From positions 1 to 10,391 of the forward strand of contig UQNV01000058.1 in assembly GCA_900542505.1 (NCBI GenBank): a stretch of DNA of 10,391 nucleotides, given 5' to 3'. Positions within the stretch are counted from its first letter, which is position 1, and every line of letters starts with the position of its first letter. The position numbers and the translations under genes were made by a program. The stretch comes from an uncultured Alistipes sp. (GTDB lineage: Bacteria > Bacteroidota > Bacteroidia > Bacteroidales > Rikenellaceae). Positions 1 through 6,202 of the stretch are shown here, piece after piece. Below the pieces are notes generated by a model, which was given only the letters and a program-made list of their open reading frames with translations, made no database searches and was not told the origin of the DNA.

Positions 1-50
1 GATCTACACACTGCATATCGTCGGCAGCGTCAGATGTGTATAAGAGACAG
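1..50 (+). other. Illumina Nextera i5 adapter left on the contig end (artefact)
   Basis: Bases 1-9 (GATCTACAC) match the end of the P5 primer. Bases 10-17 (ACTGCATA) match the Nextera i5 index known as S506/N506. Bases 18-31 (TCGTCGGCAGCGTC) are the Read-1 tail, and 32-50 (AGATGTGTATAAGAGACAG) are the 19-bp Tn5 mosaic end. Nothing before base 51 is genomic. Read through the adapter, the next gene gains a false N-terminus MYKRQ, and the opposite strand gains a false C-terminus ending SLIHI. Confidence 0.98.
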
Positions 51-638
51 CTGGTGAGCTGCGGCGCCTCGCCCGAGGAGTACAACCTGGTGACCGTCGC
101 CTGGACCGGGACCGTCTGCACCAATCCCCCGATGTGCTACATCTCGCTGCGTCCCGAGCGCCACTCCTACGACATCATCCGCCGCACGGGGGCCTTCGTC
201 ATCAACCTCACCACCGAGGCGCTGGCCCGCGCCACCGACTGGTGCGGCGTCCGTTCGGGCCGCGACTTCGACAAGTTCCGCGAGACGGGGCTCACGCCGC
301 TGCCGGCCGCCGAGGTCGAGGCGCCCCTGGTGGCCGAGTCGCCCGTCAACATCGAGTGCCGCGTGCGTCAGCTTCTGCCGCTCGGGTCGCACGACATGTT
401 CCTGGCCGAGGTAGTCCGCGTGCAGGTCGACCCGGCCTACATCGACCCCGCGACGGGGCGTTTCGACCTCGACCGGGCCGGGCTGATTGCCTACTCCCAC
501 GGCGAATACTTCACCCTCGGCGAACGGCTGGGCCACTTCGGGTGGTCGGTGCGTAAAAGAACCCGCCCGACGGCCGGCGGCCGTCAGGCGGGAGTGTCGG
601 ATGCGAAGGGCGGGAACTCCGGCGGGCGCGGGCGCTGA
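51..638 (+). CDS. Flavin reductase-like (FMN-binding) domain protein, 5'-truncated
   Basis: Frame is open from the adapter junction to TGA at 636-638 (195 residues); the true start is missing. The protein fits the flavin reductase-like family, small split-barrel proteins that bind FMN and reduce or carry flavin in the cytoplasm. Visible features near the N-terminus are a conserved early segment (LVSCGASPEEYNLVTVAWTG), a CYISLRPERHSY stretch and an SGRDFDKF motif, followed by ECRVRQ and a late GHFGWSVRK segment. By memory of the family, members usually end close to this last segment. Here about 25 more Arg/Gly-rich residues follow and overlap a GC-rich hairpin at 562-592, so the tail may be a 3' region that happens to stay open. 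The gene runs convergently into the AraC-type gene with only 27 bp between stops. Family fairly secure; substrate unknown. Confidence 0.8.
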   Translation: MVSCGASPEEYNLVTVAWTGTVCTNPPMCYISLRPERHSYDIIRRTGAFVINLTTEALARATDWCGVRSGRDFDKFRETGLTPLPAAEVEAPLVAESPVNIECRVRQLLPLGSHDMFLAEVVRVQVDPAYIDPATGRFDLDRAGLIAYSHGEYFTLGERLGHFGWSVRKRTRPTAGGRQAGVSDAKGGNSGGRGR

Positions 639-660
639 CCCGCACGGGGGCGCGGGCCCC
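562..660. terminator. GC-rich hairpins between convergent genes, possible terminators
   Basis: Two hairpins are visible. At 562-592 a 14-bp stem with one mismatch (CCCGCCCGACGGCC against GGCCGTCAGGCGGG) has a 3-nt loop; it lies inside the annotated end of the flavin reductase frame. At 647-660 GGGGC pairs with GCCCC around a 4-nt loop, followed by only TT. Neither has a proper T-tract, so intrinsic termination is uncertain. Confidence 0.35.
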
Positions 661-665
661 TTCCG

Positions 666-1568
666 TCAGCTCTGGCGCGAGCGGTACTCGTTGGGCGTCA
701 GCCCGGTCACCTTCTTGAACAAACGCGTGAAGTGCTGCGGATACTGGAACCCCAGCCCGTAGGCCACCTCGCCGATGCTGCGCCCCGGGGCGAGAATCTG
801 CTCCTTGGCCGTCTCGACCAGCTTGAGCTGGATGTACTCCTGGGCCGTCTTGCCCGTCTCGCGCTTGACCAGGTCGCCGAAATAGTTGGGCGACAGGCAG
901 AGCTCGCCGGCGCAGTACTTCACCGTGGGCAGCCCCTCGCGGCGGGCGCGGTCGCCGGCGAAGTAGTCGTCCAGCAGCCGCTCGAAACGGCTCAGCACGT
1001 CGTGGTTCACGTGCTGGCGCGTGATGAACTGCCGCTCGTAGAAGCGCAGGCAGTAGTCGAGCAGCGTCTCGATTTGGATGGTGATGAGGCGCCGGCTGTG
1101 GCGGTCGATGGCGTGTTCGAGCTCGTGGCGGATTTTCTGCAGCGAGTCGATGACCAGCTCGCGTTCGTGCTCCGAGAGGTGGAGCGCCTCGTTGACCTCG
1201 TATGAGAAGAAGGTGTATTCCTTCATGTTGCGGGCGAGCGACGTGCCGCGGATGAGGTCCGGATGGAAGACCAGCGCCCAGCCCCTGGGCTGGAACTTCT
1301 CGCCGTTGTCCTCGATGCCGATGACCTGGCCCGGAGCCAGGCAGACGAGCGTCCCCTCCTGATAGTCGTAGTGCTGGCGGCCGTAGAGCAGCTCGCCGCA
1401 CTTCACCTCCTTGAGAAATATGGTGTAGAAACCGAAGGTCTGGCGCTGGTGGCGGACCGGATTTGCCAGCGACATGTCAATGACGCTCACCAGCGGGTGG
1501 AGCGTCTCGATGCCGAGCTGGGCGTTGTATTCGCCGACCGATTCGATGTGGAGGATTTTCTCTTGCAT
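666..1568 (-). CDS. AraC/XylS-family transcriptional regulator
   Basis: A 300-residue protein with the usual AraC layout. Residues 1-180 form a sensor region with a cupin-like core (GTLVCLAPGQVIGIE at 72-86), and residues about 195-297 form the double helix-turn-helix domain. The first HTH is near 216-237 (AGELCLSPNYFGDLVKRETG) and the second near 265-287, with the family signature GLGFQYPQHF, LFKKVTGLTP and NEYR at 271-296. The start at 1568 sits behind an A-rich leader with no Shine-Dalgarno and about 26 bp from a Bacteroidota-type -7 box. It is divergent from the symporter gene, and the shared intergenic region holds two direct repeats spaced 21 bp, the spacing of AraC half-sites. It therefore probably controls itself, the symporter, or both. 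The effector is unknown; proximity to the symporter suggests an organic acid or amino acid, but this is inference. Confidence 0.9.
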   Translation of the reverse strand: MQEKILHIESVGEYNAQLGIETLHPLVSVIDMSLANPVRHQRQTFGFYTIFLKEVKCGELLYGRQHYDYQEGTLVCLAPGQVIGIEDNGEKFQPRGWALVFHPDLIRGTSLARNMKEYTFFSYEVNEALHLSEHERELVIDSLQKIRHELEHAIDRHSRRLITIQIETLLDYCLRFYERQFITRQHVNHDVLSRFERLLDDYFAGDRARREGLPTVKYCAGELCLSPNYFGDLVKRETGKTAQEYIQLKLVETAKEQILAPGRSIGEVAYGLGFQYPQHFTRLFKKVTGLTPNEYRSRQS

Positions 1569-1593
1569 GGCGTTTCGCGTTTGGTTTGCAGCG

Positions 1594-1601
1594 TAAAGAT
1601 A
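1594..1601 (-). promoter_or_regulatory. Putative -7 box of the araC-type gene
   Basis: Read on the minus strand this is TATCTTTA, seven of eight matches to the Bacteroidota TAnnTTTG box, 26 bp upstream of the start codon. The 12-bp block around it (GCTATCTTTACG, 1592-1603) recurs exactly in front of the divergent symporter gene. No clear TTTG -33 box is seen. Confidence 0.5.
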
Positions 1602-1640
1602 GCTCTTTTTCGGCGGATGTGAACAGCCTCGGCCGCAAAT

Positions 1641-1676
1641 CCGTAATCGGGGTAGCGGAACCCGTAATCGGGATAG
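1641..1676. promoter_or_regulatory. Two 15-bp direct repeats at 21-bp spacing, likely AraC-type operator
   Basis: CCGTAATCGGGGTAG (1641-1655) and CCGTAATCGGGATAG (1662-1676) differ at one base, and their starts are exactly 21 bp apart, about two helical turns. AraC-family dimers classically bind direct-repeat half-sites at this spacing. The pair lies about 40-80 bp upstream of the regulator's -7 box and about 115 bp upstream of the symporter's, so autoregulation is the closest-range role. Binding is inferred. Confidence 0.65.
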
Positions 1677-1789
1677 ACGCGCTGCCGTCCGGCGCCCGGT
1701 CCGCCCGCCCTGGAGCCTGCAATCGGTGGCGTGTATGGCCGAAACGGGCGGAAAAACGCCTCGGCATGAGGAGAAGAGTAATTATTTGC

Positions 1790-1797
1790 TATCTTTA
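1790..1797 (+). promoter_or_regulatory. Putative -7 box of the symporter gene
   Basis: TATCTTTA matches seven of eight positions of TAnnTTTG, 20 bp before the start codon. It sits in the block GCTATCTTTACG (1788-1799), identical to the block in front of the divergent regulator gene. No clear -33 box is visible, which fits a promoter that needs an activator. Confidence 0.5.
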
Positions 1798-1817
1798 CGG
1801 AAAGTTCCTCTCCGAGT

Positions 1818-2993
1818 ATGAAGTTCAAGTTCGGTCTTTTGCCGCGCGTGCTGGCGGCCATTGCCGCGGGCATCTTCTGCGGCCTCTTCTTTCCCGAGTG
1901 GCTGACGCGTGTCGCGGCCACCTTCAATGCCCTTTTCGGCCAGTTCCTCGAATTCATCATCCCGCTGCTTATCCTGGGGCTCGTCGCCCCCGGCATCGCC
2001 GACCTGGGGCGCAATGCCGGGAGGCTGCTGCTCCTTACGGCGGCGCTGGCCTACGGCTTCACGCTCATCTCGGGCTTCGGCACCTACGCCGCCGGTCGCG
2101 CCCTCTTCCCGCTGCTGCTGCGCGGCACGGCGGCCGGTGCGACGGCCGAGGCGGCCACCTTCGCCCCCTATTTCACCATCCCCATGCCGCCCGTCATGGG
2201 GGTGATGTCGGCGCTGCTGCTGGCCTTCGTCCTCGGGCTGGGCATGGCCTATGCGCGGAGCGAGCGGCTCAAGGAGGTGATGGTCGAGTTCCGGAGCATC
2301 ATCGAGCGGACCATCGCCGGGGTGCTCATCCCGCTGCTGCCTCTCTACATCTTCGGCATCTTCCTCTCGATGACGCAGTCGGGGCAGGTGGCCTCCATCC
2401 TGGAGGTCTTCGTCAAGCTCATCGTCGTGATTTTCGTGCTGACGCTCCTGCTGCTCGCCTTCCAGTTCACCACGGCGGGGCTCGTTGCCCGCCGCAACCC
2501 CTTCGCGATGCTCCGCACGATGCTGCCCGCCTATCTGACAGCCCTCGGCACGCAGTCGTCCGCCGCGACCATCCCCGTGACGCTCGAGCGGACGCTCCGC
2601 CTCGGTGTGCGGCCCGAGCTGGCCTCGTTCGTCATCCCGCTCTGCGCGACCATCCACCTCTCGGGCTCGATGATGAAGATTGTCGCCTGTGCGCTGGCCG
2701 TCTCGATGCTCGCCGGGCTGCAGCTCCCGACGACGACCTTCGTCGGCTTCATCCTGCTGCTTGCCGTGACGATGGTGGCGGCTCCGGGCGTGCCGGGCGG
2801 TGCCATCATGGCGGCCGTCGGCCTGCTGGAGTCGATGCTGGGTTTCGACGAGACGCTCGTCGGGCTGATGATTGCCACCTACATCGCCATGGACAGCTTC
2901 GGCACGGCCACCAACGTCACGGGCGACGGTGCCGTGGCGGTTATCGTCGACACCATCGAGCGGCGGATGAAACGGCCCGGTGCTCCCCGTTAA
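1818..2993 (+). CDS. Dicarboxylate/amino acid:cation symporter (DAACS family)
   Basis: A 391-residue, strongly hydrophobic inner-membrane transporter with the conserved core of the GltP/DctA/SstT family, which imports dicarboxylates or amino acids with Na+ or H+. Landmarks in order are the Ser-rich hairpin TQSSAATIP (245-253), the segment CATIHLSGS (276-284) where relatives carry an NMDGT-like motif, the second hairpin APGVPGGAI (322-330), and DSFGTATNVTGD (359-370), the TM8 ligand and cation segment. The NMDGT position reads HLSGS and the TM8 residue normally Arg (or another side-chain reader) falls in SFGTA, so the substrate may differ from aspartate, glutamate or C4-dicarboxylates. Start at 1818 follows a TATCTTTA -7 box by 20 bp. 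It is divergent from the AraC-type gene and probably under its control. Family secure; substrate unknown. Confidence 0.88.
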   Translation: MKFKFGLLPRVLAAIAAGIFCGLFFPEWLTRVAATFNALFGQFLEFIIPLLILGLVAPGIADLGRNAGRLLLLTAALAYGFTLISGFGTYAAGRALFPLLLRGTAAGATAEAATFAPYFTIPMPPVMGVMSALLLAFVLGLGMAYARSERLKEVMVEFRSIIERTIAGVLIPLLPLYIFGIFLSMTQSGQVASILEVFVKLIVVIFVLTLLLLAFQFTTAGLVARRNPFAMLRTMLPAYLTALGTQSSAATIPVTLERTLRLGVRPELASFVIPLCATIHLSGSMMKIVACALAVSMLAGLQLPTTTFVGFILLLAVTMVAAPGVPGGAIMAAVGLLESMLGFDETLVGLMIATYIAMDSFGTATNVTGDGAVAVIVDTIERRMKRPGAPR

Positions 2994-3041
2994 CCGCTGT
3001 GTCGGTGGTGTTTGCGCCTTGTCGGGGCGCTTCAGGCGGGC

Positions 3042-3058
3042 GGCGCGGGGCGCCTTTT
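3042..3058 (+). terminator. Short possible terminator after the symporter
   Basis: GGCGC, a GGG loop and GCGCC are followed by TTTT. The stem is only 5 bp, but it is the only stem-plus-T structure between the symporter stop and the next promoter. Confidence 0.4.
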
Positions 3059-3105
3059 CCCGAAAAATAAGTATTTAAGCGTACTCGCGACGGTCGAAAA
3101 ATAGC

Positions 3106-3113
3106 TAACTTTG
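3106..3113 (+). promoter_or_regulatory. Bacteroidota -7 box for the oxoamine synthase gene
   Basis: TAACTTTG is an exact TAnnTTTG match, 73 bp before the chosen start codon. No TTTG -33 box is obvious at 19-20 bp upstream. Transcription would begin near 3119, which leaves about 67 nt of leader. Confidence 0.65.
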
Positions 3114-3131
3114 GCCGTCAAATGCGATTTT

Positions 3132-3147
3132 GCGTACTTCGGTACGC
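3132..3147 (+). promoter_or_regulatory. UUCG-tetraloop hairpin in the oxoamine synthase leader
   Basis: GCGTAC, TTCG, GTACGC form a perfect 6-bp stem closed by C-G around a UUCG tetraloop, one of the most stable small RNA hairpins. It falls between the expected transcription start and the start codon, so it is probably a 5' stabiliser or regulatory element of the mRNA. No T-tract follows. Confidence 0.55.
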
Positions 3148-3186
3148 CCCCCTGAACCGAACCAGAACATTAAAAAACAGATAGAA

Positions 3187-4458
3187 ATGGTTGATATTTT
3201 TGCACGTCTCGAGAAAAACGCCGGCGGCCCGATTGGACAGTACATGTCCTATGCCCACGGTTATTTCGCATTCCCCAAACTGGAGGGCGAAATCGGTCCT
3301 CACATGCGTTTCCGCGGGAAGGAGATGCTCAACTGGAGCCTGAACAACTACCTCGGCCTGGCCAACCACCCCGAGGTGCGCAAGGCCGACGCCGAGGGCG
3401 CAGCCAAATTCGGTATGGCAGCCCCGATGGGTGCCCGCATGATGAGCGGACAGACGGTCTACCATGAGCAGCTGGAGCGCGAGCTGGCCGAGTTCGTCGG
3501 CAAGGAGGATGCCTTCCTGCTCAACTTCGGCTACCAGGGCATGCTCTCGATTATCGACTGCCTGCTCACGCCGCGCGACGTGGTGGTCTACGACGCCGAG
3601 GCTCACGCCTGCATCATCGACGGTCTGCGTCTGCACAAGGGCAAGCGCTTCGTCTTCGGTCACAACGACATGGATTCGCTCCGCCTGCAGCTCAAGCATG
3701 CCACCGAGCTGGCCGAGGAGCAGAACGGCGGCGTGCTGGTCATCACCGAGGGTGTCTTCGGCATGAAGGGTGACCTGGGCAAGCTCGACGAGATTGTCGC
3801 CATGAAGAAGGACTTCCAGTTCCGTCTGCTGGTCGACGACGCCCACGGCTTCGGTACGATGGGTGAGGGCGGCCGCGGTACGGCTTCGCACTTCGGTGTG
3901 GTCGACGGTGTCGACGTGCTCTTCAACACCTTCGCCAAGTCGATGGCCGGCATCGGTGCCTTCGTGAGCGGTCCCCGCTGGCTCATCAACCTGCTGCGCT
4001 ACAACATGCGTTCGCAGCTCTACGCCAAGTCGCTCCCGATGCCGATGGTTATCGGTGCGCTGAAGCGTCTGGAGCTGATTCGCAACCACCCCGAGTATCA
4101 GGAGAAGCTGTGGGTGATTGTCCGCGCGCTGCAGAACGGTCTGCGCGAGAACGGTTTCAATATCGGTGTGACGAACTCGCCCGTGACGCCCGTCTTCATG
4201 AAGGGTGGTATTCCCGAGGCGACGAACCTGATTGTCGACCTGCGCGAGAACCACGGTGTCTTCTGCTCGATTGTGGTCTACCCGGTTATCCCGAAGGGCG
4301 AAATCATCCTGCGTGTGATTCCCACGGCGGCCCATACGCTCGAGGACGTGAACTACACGCTCGAGGCGTTCAAGTCGGTGCGCGACAAGCTCGAAAGCGG
4401 CTACTACGCTTCGCTGCCCATTCCGGCTCGTGCCGACGAAGGCTTCAAGGTTCGTTAG
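3187..4458 (+). CDS. PLP-dependent alpha-oxoamine synthase (serine palmitoyltransferase / cysteate acyltransferase type)
   Basis: A 423-residue cytoplasmic fold-type I PLP enzyme. Family members join an amino acid to an acyl thioester with loss of CO2. Visible landmarks: NNYLGLANHP (53-62), the ring-stacking His in AEAHACIIDG (H140), the VDDAHGFG segment with Asp217 and His220, the PLP lysine in NTFAKSMAG (K251), and a late Arg in ILRVIPTAAHT (R376), which fits the substrate-carboxylate arginine. The sequence resembles the Bacteroidota enzymes annotated as serine palmitoyltransferase more than Kbl or BioF. Alistipes makes sulfonolipids by a related cysteate acyltransferase, so serine or cysteate could be the substrate; sequence reading alone cannot decide. 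Start 3187 was preferred to the in-frame ATG at 3130 because it has an A-rich leader and leaves the UUCG hairpin untranslated. Monocistronic: own promoter, strong terminator. Confidence 0.85.
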   Translation: MVDIFARLEKNAGGPIGQYMSYAHGYFAFPKLEGEIGPHMRFRGKEMLNWSLNNYLGLANHPEVRKADAEGAAKFGMAAPMGARMMSGQTVYHEQLERELAEFVGKEDAFLLNFGYQGMLSIIDCLLTPRDVVVYDAEAHACIIDGLRLHKGKRFVFGHNDMDSLRLQLKHATELAEEQNGGVLVITEGVFGMKGDLGKLDEIVAMKKDFQFRLLVDDAHGFGTMGEGGRGTASHFGVVDGVDVLFNTFAKSMAGIGAFVSGPRWLINLLRYNMRSQLYAKSLPMPMVIGALKRLELIRNHPEYQEKLWVIVRALQNGLRENGFNIGVTNSPVTPVFMKGGIPEATNLIVDLRENHGVFCSIVVYPVIPKGEIILRVIPTAAHTLEDVNYTLEAFKSVRDKLESGYYASLPIPARADEGFKVR

Positions 4459-4483
4459 TCCGTCTGAATACGGATATGCAAGC

Positions 4484-4516
4484 AGCCCGGGACGGTCTCC
4501 GTCCCGGGCTCTTTTT
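4484..4516 (+). terminator. Strong intrinsic terminator of the oxoamine synthase gene
   Basis: AGCCCGGGACGG and CCGTCCCGGGCT form a perfect 12-bp stem (4484-4495 and 4499-4510) with a TCT loop, followed by C and TTTTT. It begins 25 bp after the stop codon. Confidence 0.93.
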
Positions 4517-4556
4517 GGGGTGTGGAGCAAAAAAATCCGATTTTTCCCGCCGATTA

Positions 4557-4588
4557 TTTTGCGGAATCAAAAAAAGCCCTTATATTTG
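4557..4588 (+). promoter_or_regulatory. tRNA-Gly promoter with canonical -33 and -7 boxes
   Basis: TTTTG (4557-4561), a 19-bp spacer and TATATTTG (4581-4588) match the Bacteroidota vegetative sigma consensus almost perfectly. Transcription would start near 4594, about 50 nt before the tRNA. A small hairpin (CGACCT, TTCGG, AGGTCG, 4610-4626) lies in this leader. Confidence 0.85.
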
Positions 4589-4642
4589 CAATCCCAAAAC
4601 ACGGGTAAGCGACCTTTCGGAGGTCGTCCGGCGAGGGGAAAT

Positions 4643-4718
4643 GCGGAAATAGCTCAGTTGGTAGAGCGCAACCTTGCCAAGGTTGAGGTCGCGGGTCCGA
4701 GTCCCGTTTTCCGCTCCA
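4643..4718 (+). tRNA. tRNA-Gly (anticodon GCC), CCA encoded
   Basis: A full cloverleaf is visible. The acceptor stem is GCGGAAA (4643-4649) with TTTCCGC (4708-4714). The D stem is GCTC/GAGC, the anticodon stem CAACC/GGTTG, and the loop TTGCCAA has anticodon GCC at 4676-4678. The T stem is GCGGG/CCCGT with one G-T pair. The discriminator is T, and CCA is encoded at 4716-4718. The T-loop reads TCCGAGT, so position 55 is C where nearly all elongator tRNAs have T (pseudouridine). The gene directly precedes an integrase region, and tRNA 3' ends are common targets of such integrases. Confidence 0.96.
4691..4718 (+). other. Candidate integration site (attL core) in the tRNA-Gly 3' end
   Basis: Position only: a tyrosine integrase gene begins 249 bp downstream of the tRNA, and mobilization genes follow. 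Integrative elements of Bacteroidales often recombine into tRNA 3' ends and rebuild the tRNA. The matching attR copy would lie beyond the window, so this cannot be confirmed here. Confidence 0.4.
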
Positions 4719-4749
4719 GAGGGGGCAGAAAGAAACCCCGATAGAAAGC

Positions 4750-4786
4750 AAAAAGCCTTGTATATCAGCGATATATGAGGCTTTTT
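4750..4786 (+). terminator. Hairpin after tRNA-Gly, likely terminator
   Basis: AAAAAGCCT pairs with AGGCTTTTT. The stem extends through two G-T pairs to TATATC/GATATA around an AGC loop, 17 pairs in all, and ends in a T-run (4782-4786). It can act on both strands, insulating the tRNA from the element. Confidence 0.8.
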
Positions 4787-4839
4787 CTTGTATTTCCCTA
4801 CTCCTGTTGACGCAAAAGGCAGCAAGTATTTCACGCCTT

Positions 4840-4881
4840 AATCGTGACCTTTTTTGCCCGGACCGAAAATAGGTCACGATT
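4840..4881. repeat. 11-bp perfect inverted repeat between tRNA and integrase gene
   Basis: AATCGTGACCT (4840-4850) and AGGTCACGATT (4871-4881) are separated by 20 bp, with arm centres 31 bp apart, about three helical turns. With one T-T mismatch the pairing extends four bases inward (TTTT/AAAA). Its position at the element end, 86 bp before the integrase start, suits an integrase or excisionase arm site or an integrase operator. The function is inferred. Confidence 0.7.
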
Positions 4882-4966
4882 TAGCTCTATTTCCCTGATT
4901 TGCATCATTTTACTCTGCAACATTCCGGTGCTGAAGACGTTTAATTTATCCAAAAACCAAGCAGCC

Positions 4967-6184
4967 ATGTTGCCACGAACCACCTTCAGCTTCGTCTTCT
5001 TCTGCAAGAAGACCAAAGTCACGAAAAAGGGCAAGGCCCCGATCTATGCCCGCATCACCACGACCGGCCAGTCGACCGAAATCTATACACAGTGCCAGAT
5101 CGAGCCCGAACGCTGGAATCAACGCCTCGAACGCTCGCTCTACAAGGATGAGGTCGATTAGCAGATCAACCGCATCGTAGCCAGCTACCGGGCCTCGATC
5201 CTGGCCGCCTACGACCGCCTGATCCAGGAGAACAGGACGCCGACCTGTTTTGCCGTCAAACAGCTGCTGGGCTCCGCCTCTTCGAGCCGGATGTTGCTGG
5301 CGGAGTTCGGTAAATACTGCGAGAAACGCCAGCAGGAGGTCGGCACCCGCATCACGCAGCTCACGGCCAACAAGTACCACCGCCTGCTGCGCTACATGAC
5401 CGAATATATCCGGGATACCTACCACAAGGAGGATCTCCCGCTGGAGATGGTCGACTATGCCTACGTCGACGGATTGAACACCTACATGCAGACGGCCTAC
5501 AACTGCCACAACAACGGGGCGGTCAATCTGCTGTGCTGTTTGAAGAACTTCCTGCTCTATGCCGTCCGCAACGAATGGATCGAGAAGAATCCCTTCCGCT
5601 ACTACAAGATGAAGATCGACAAGACGAATGTCAAGGTGCCGCTGACGAAGGCGGAACTGGATTTGCTGCTAAGGCGACAGATGCCCAACGAGCGCCTGGA
5701 CCGCATCCGGGATGTCTTCTGCTTCTGCGCGCTGACGGGACTGGCCTTCACGGATGTCGACCACCTGCGGCGGGAACACTTCACGACGGACGAGGAGGGG
5801 CAGCTGTGGATCCATAAACCGCGGGAGAAGACTGCGGTGATGAGCCGTGTTCCGGTGCTTCCGCAGGCGGCGGCCCTGCTGGAGAAGTACCGCGACGATG
5901 CCAACTGTCGGGCACGGGGCAAACTGCTGCCCGTCCCGTCGAATACGAAGATGAACGCCTACCTGAAGGAGATAGCGGATATTTGCCAGATTCAGAAGCA
6001 TCTGACCACGCACCCGGCGCGCCATACGTTTGCCACGCTGGCGATTGAATACGGGATGCCGATCGACATCATCGCCAAGATCCTGGGCCATACGAATACG
6101 AACATGACGCGGCGCTACGCGAAGATCTCCGAGGCGAACATCAGCCGCGAGATGCGCCGCATCGGCAAGGTGCTGACGGCATAA
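4967..6184 (+). pseudogene. Tyrosine integrase of Bacteroidales type, interrupted by an in-frame TAG
   Basis: One continuous frame of 405 codons, apart from TAG at 5159-5161 (codon 65). Both sides belong to one integrase: an N-terminal arm-binding domain (about 5-90, with KAPIYARITTTGQ and EPERWNQ), a SAM-like core-binding domain (about 110-210) and a catalytic domain (about 225-400). Catalytic residues visible, counting through the stop: Lys near 288 (REKTAV), HPAR at 349-352, the LGHTNTNMTRRY segment with His375 and nucleophile Tyr384. The first catalytic Arg is replaced: the box reads TGLAFTDV. IntDOT likewise lacks this Arg (it has Ser), and an Ala here occurs in related Bacteroidota integrases. 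The stop is one transition from CAG. ATGs after the stop (5291) could give only a protein without the arm domain. It should integrate or excise the element, probably at the adjacent tRNA-Gly. Confidence 0.88.
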
Positions 6185-6202
6185 ACCGACTATTGACAAA
6201 AG

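Noticed and set aside
36..50. ATG at 36 as the start of the flavin reductase gene
   Set aside because: It lies inside the Nextera adapter; MYKRQ is an artefact sequence.
1782..2657. Minus-strand frame of 291 residues rich in Glu, Gly and Arg
   Set aside because: It is a shadow of the symporter gene with low-complexity composition.
3130..3186. Upstream in-frame ATG of the oxoamine synthase
   Set aside because: It would leave almost no leader after the -7 box and would translate the UUCG hairpin; the extra 19 residues look unlike the family.
3118..4530. 470-residue open frame on the minus strand over the oxoamine synthase gene
   Set aside because: It is the antisense of a well-conserved enzyme gene in GC-rich DNA; its composition (Val, Leu, Asp, His-rich) matches no family.
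4580..4834. Minus-strand frame containing ENGTRTRDLNLGK
   Set aside because: This is the well-known false protein made by translating a tRNA gene in antisense.
4844..4966. N-terminal extension of the integrase from ATG 4844
   Set aside because: The family N-terminus (LPRTTFSFVFF) begins at 4967; the extension covers the 4840-4881 inverted repeat.
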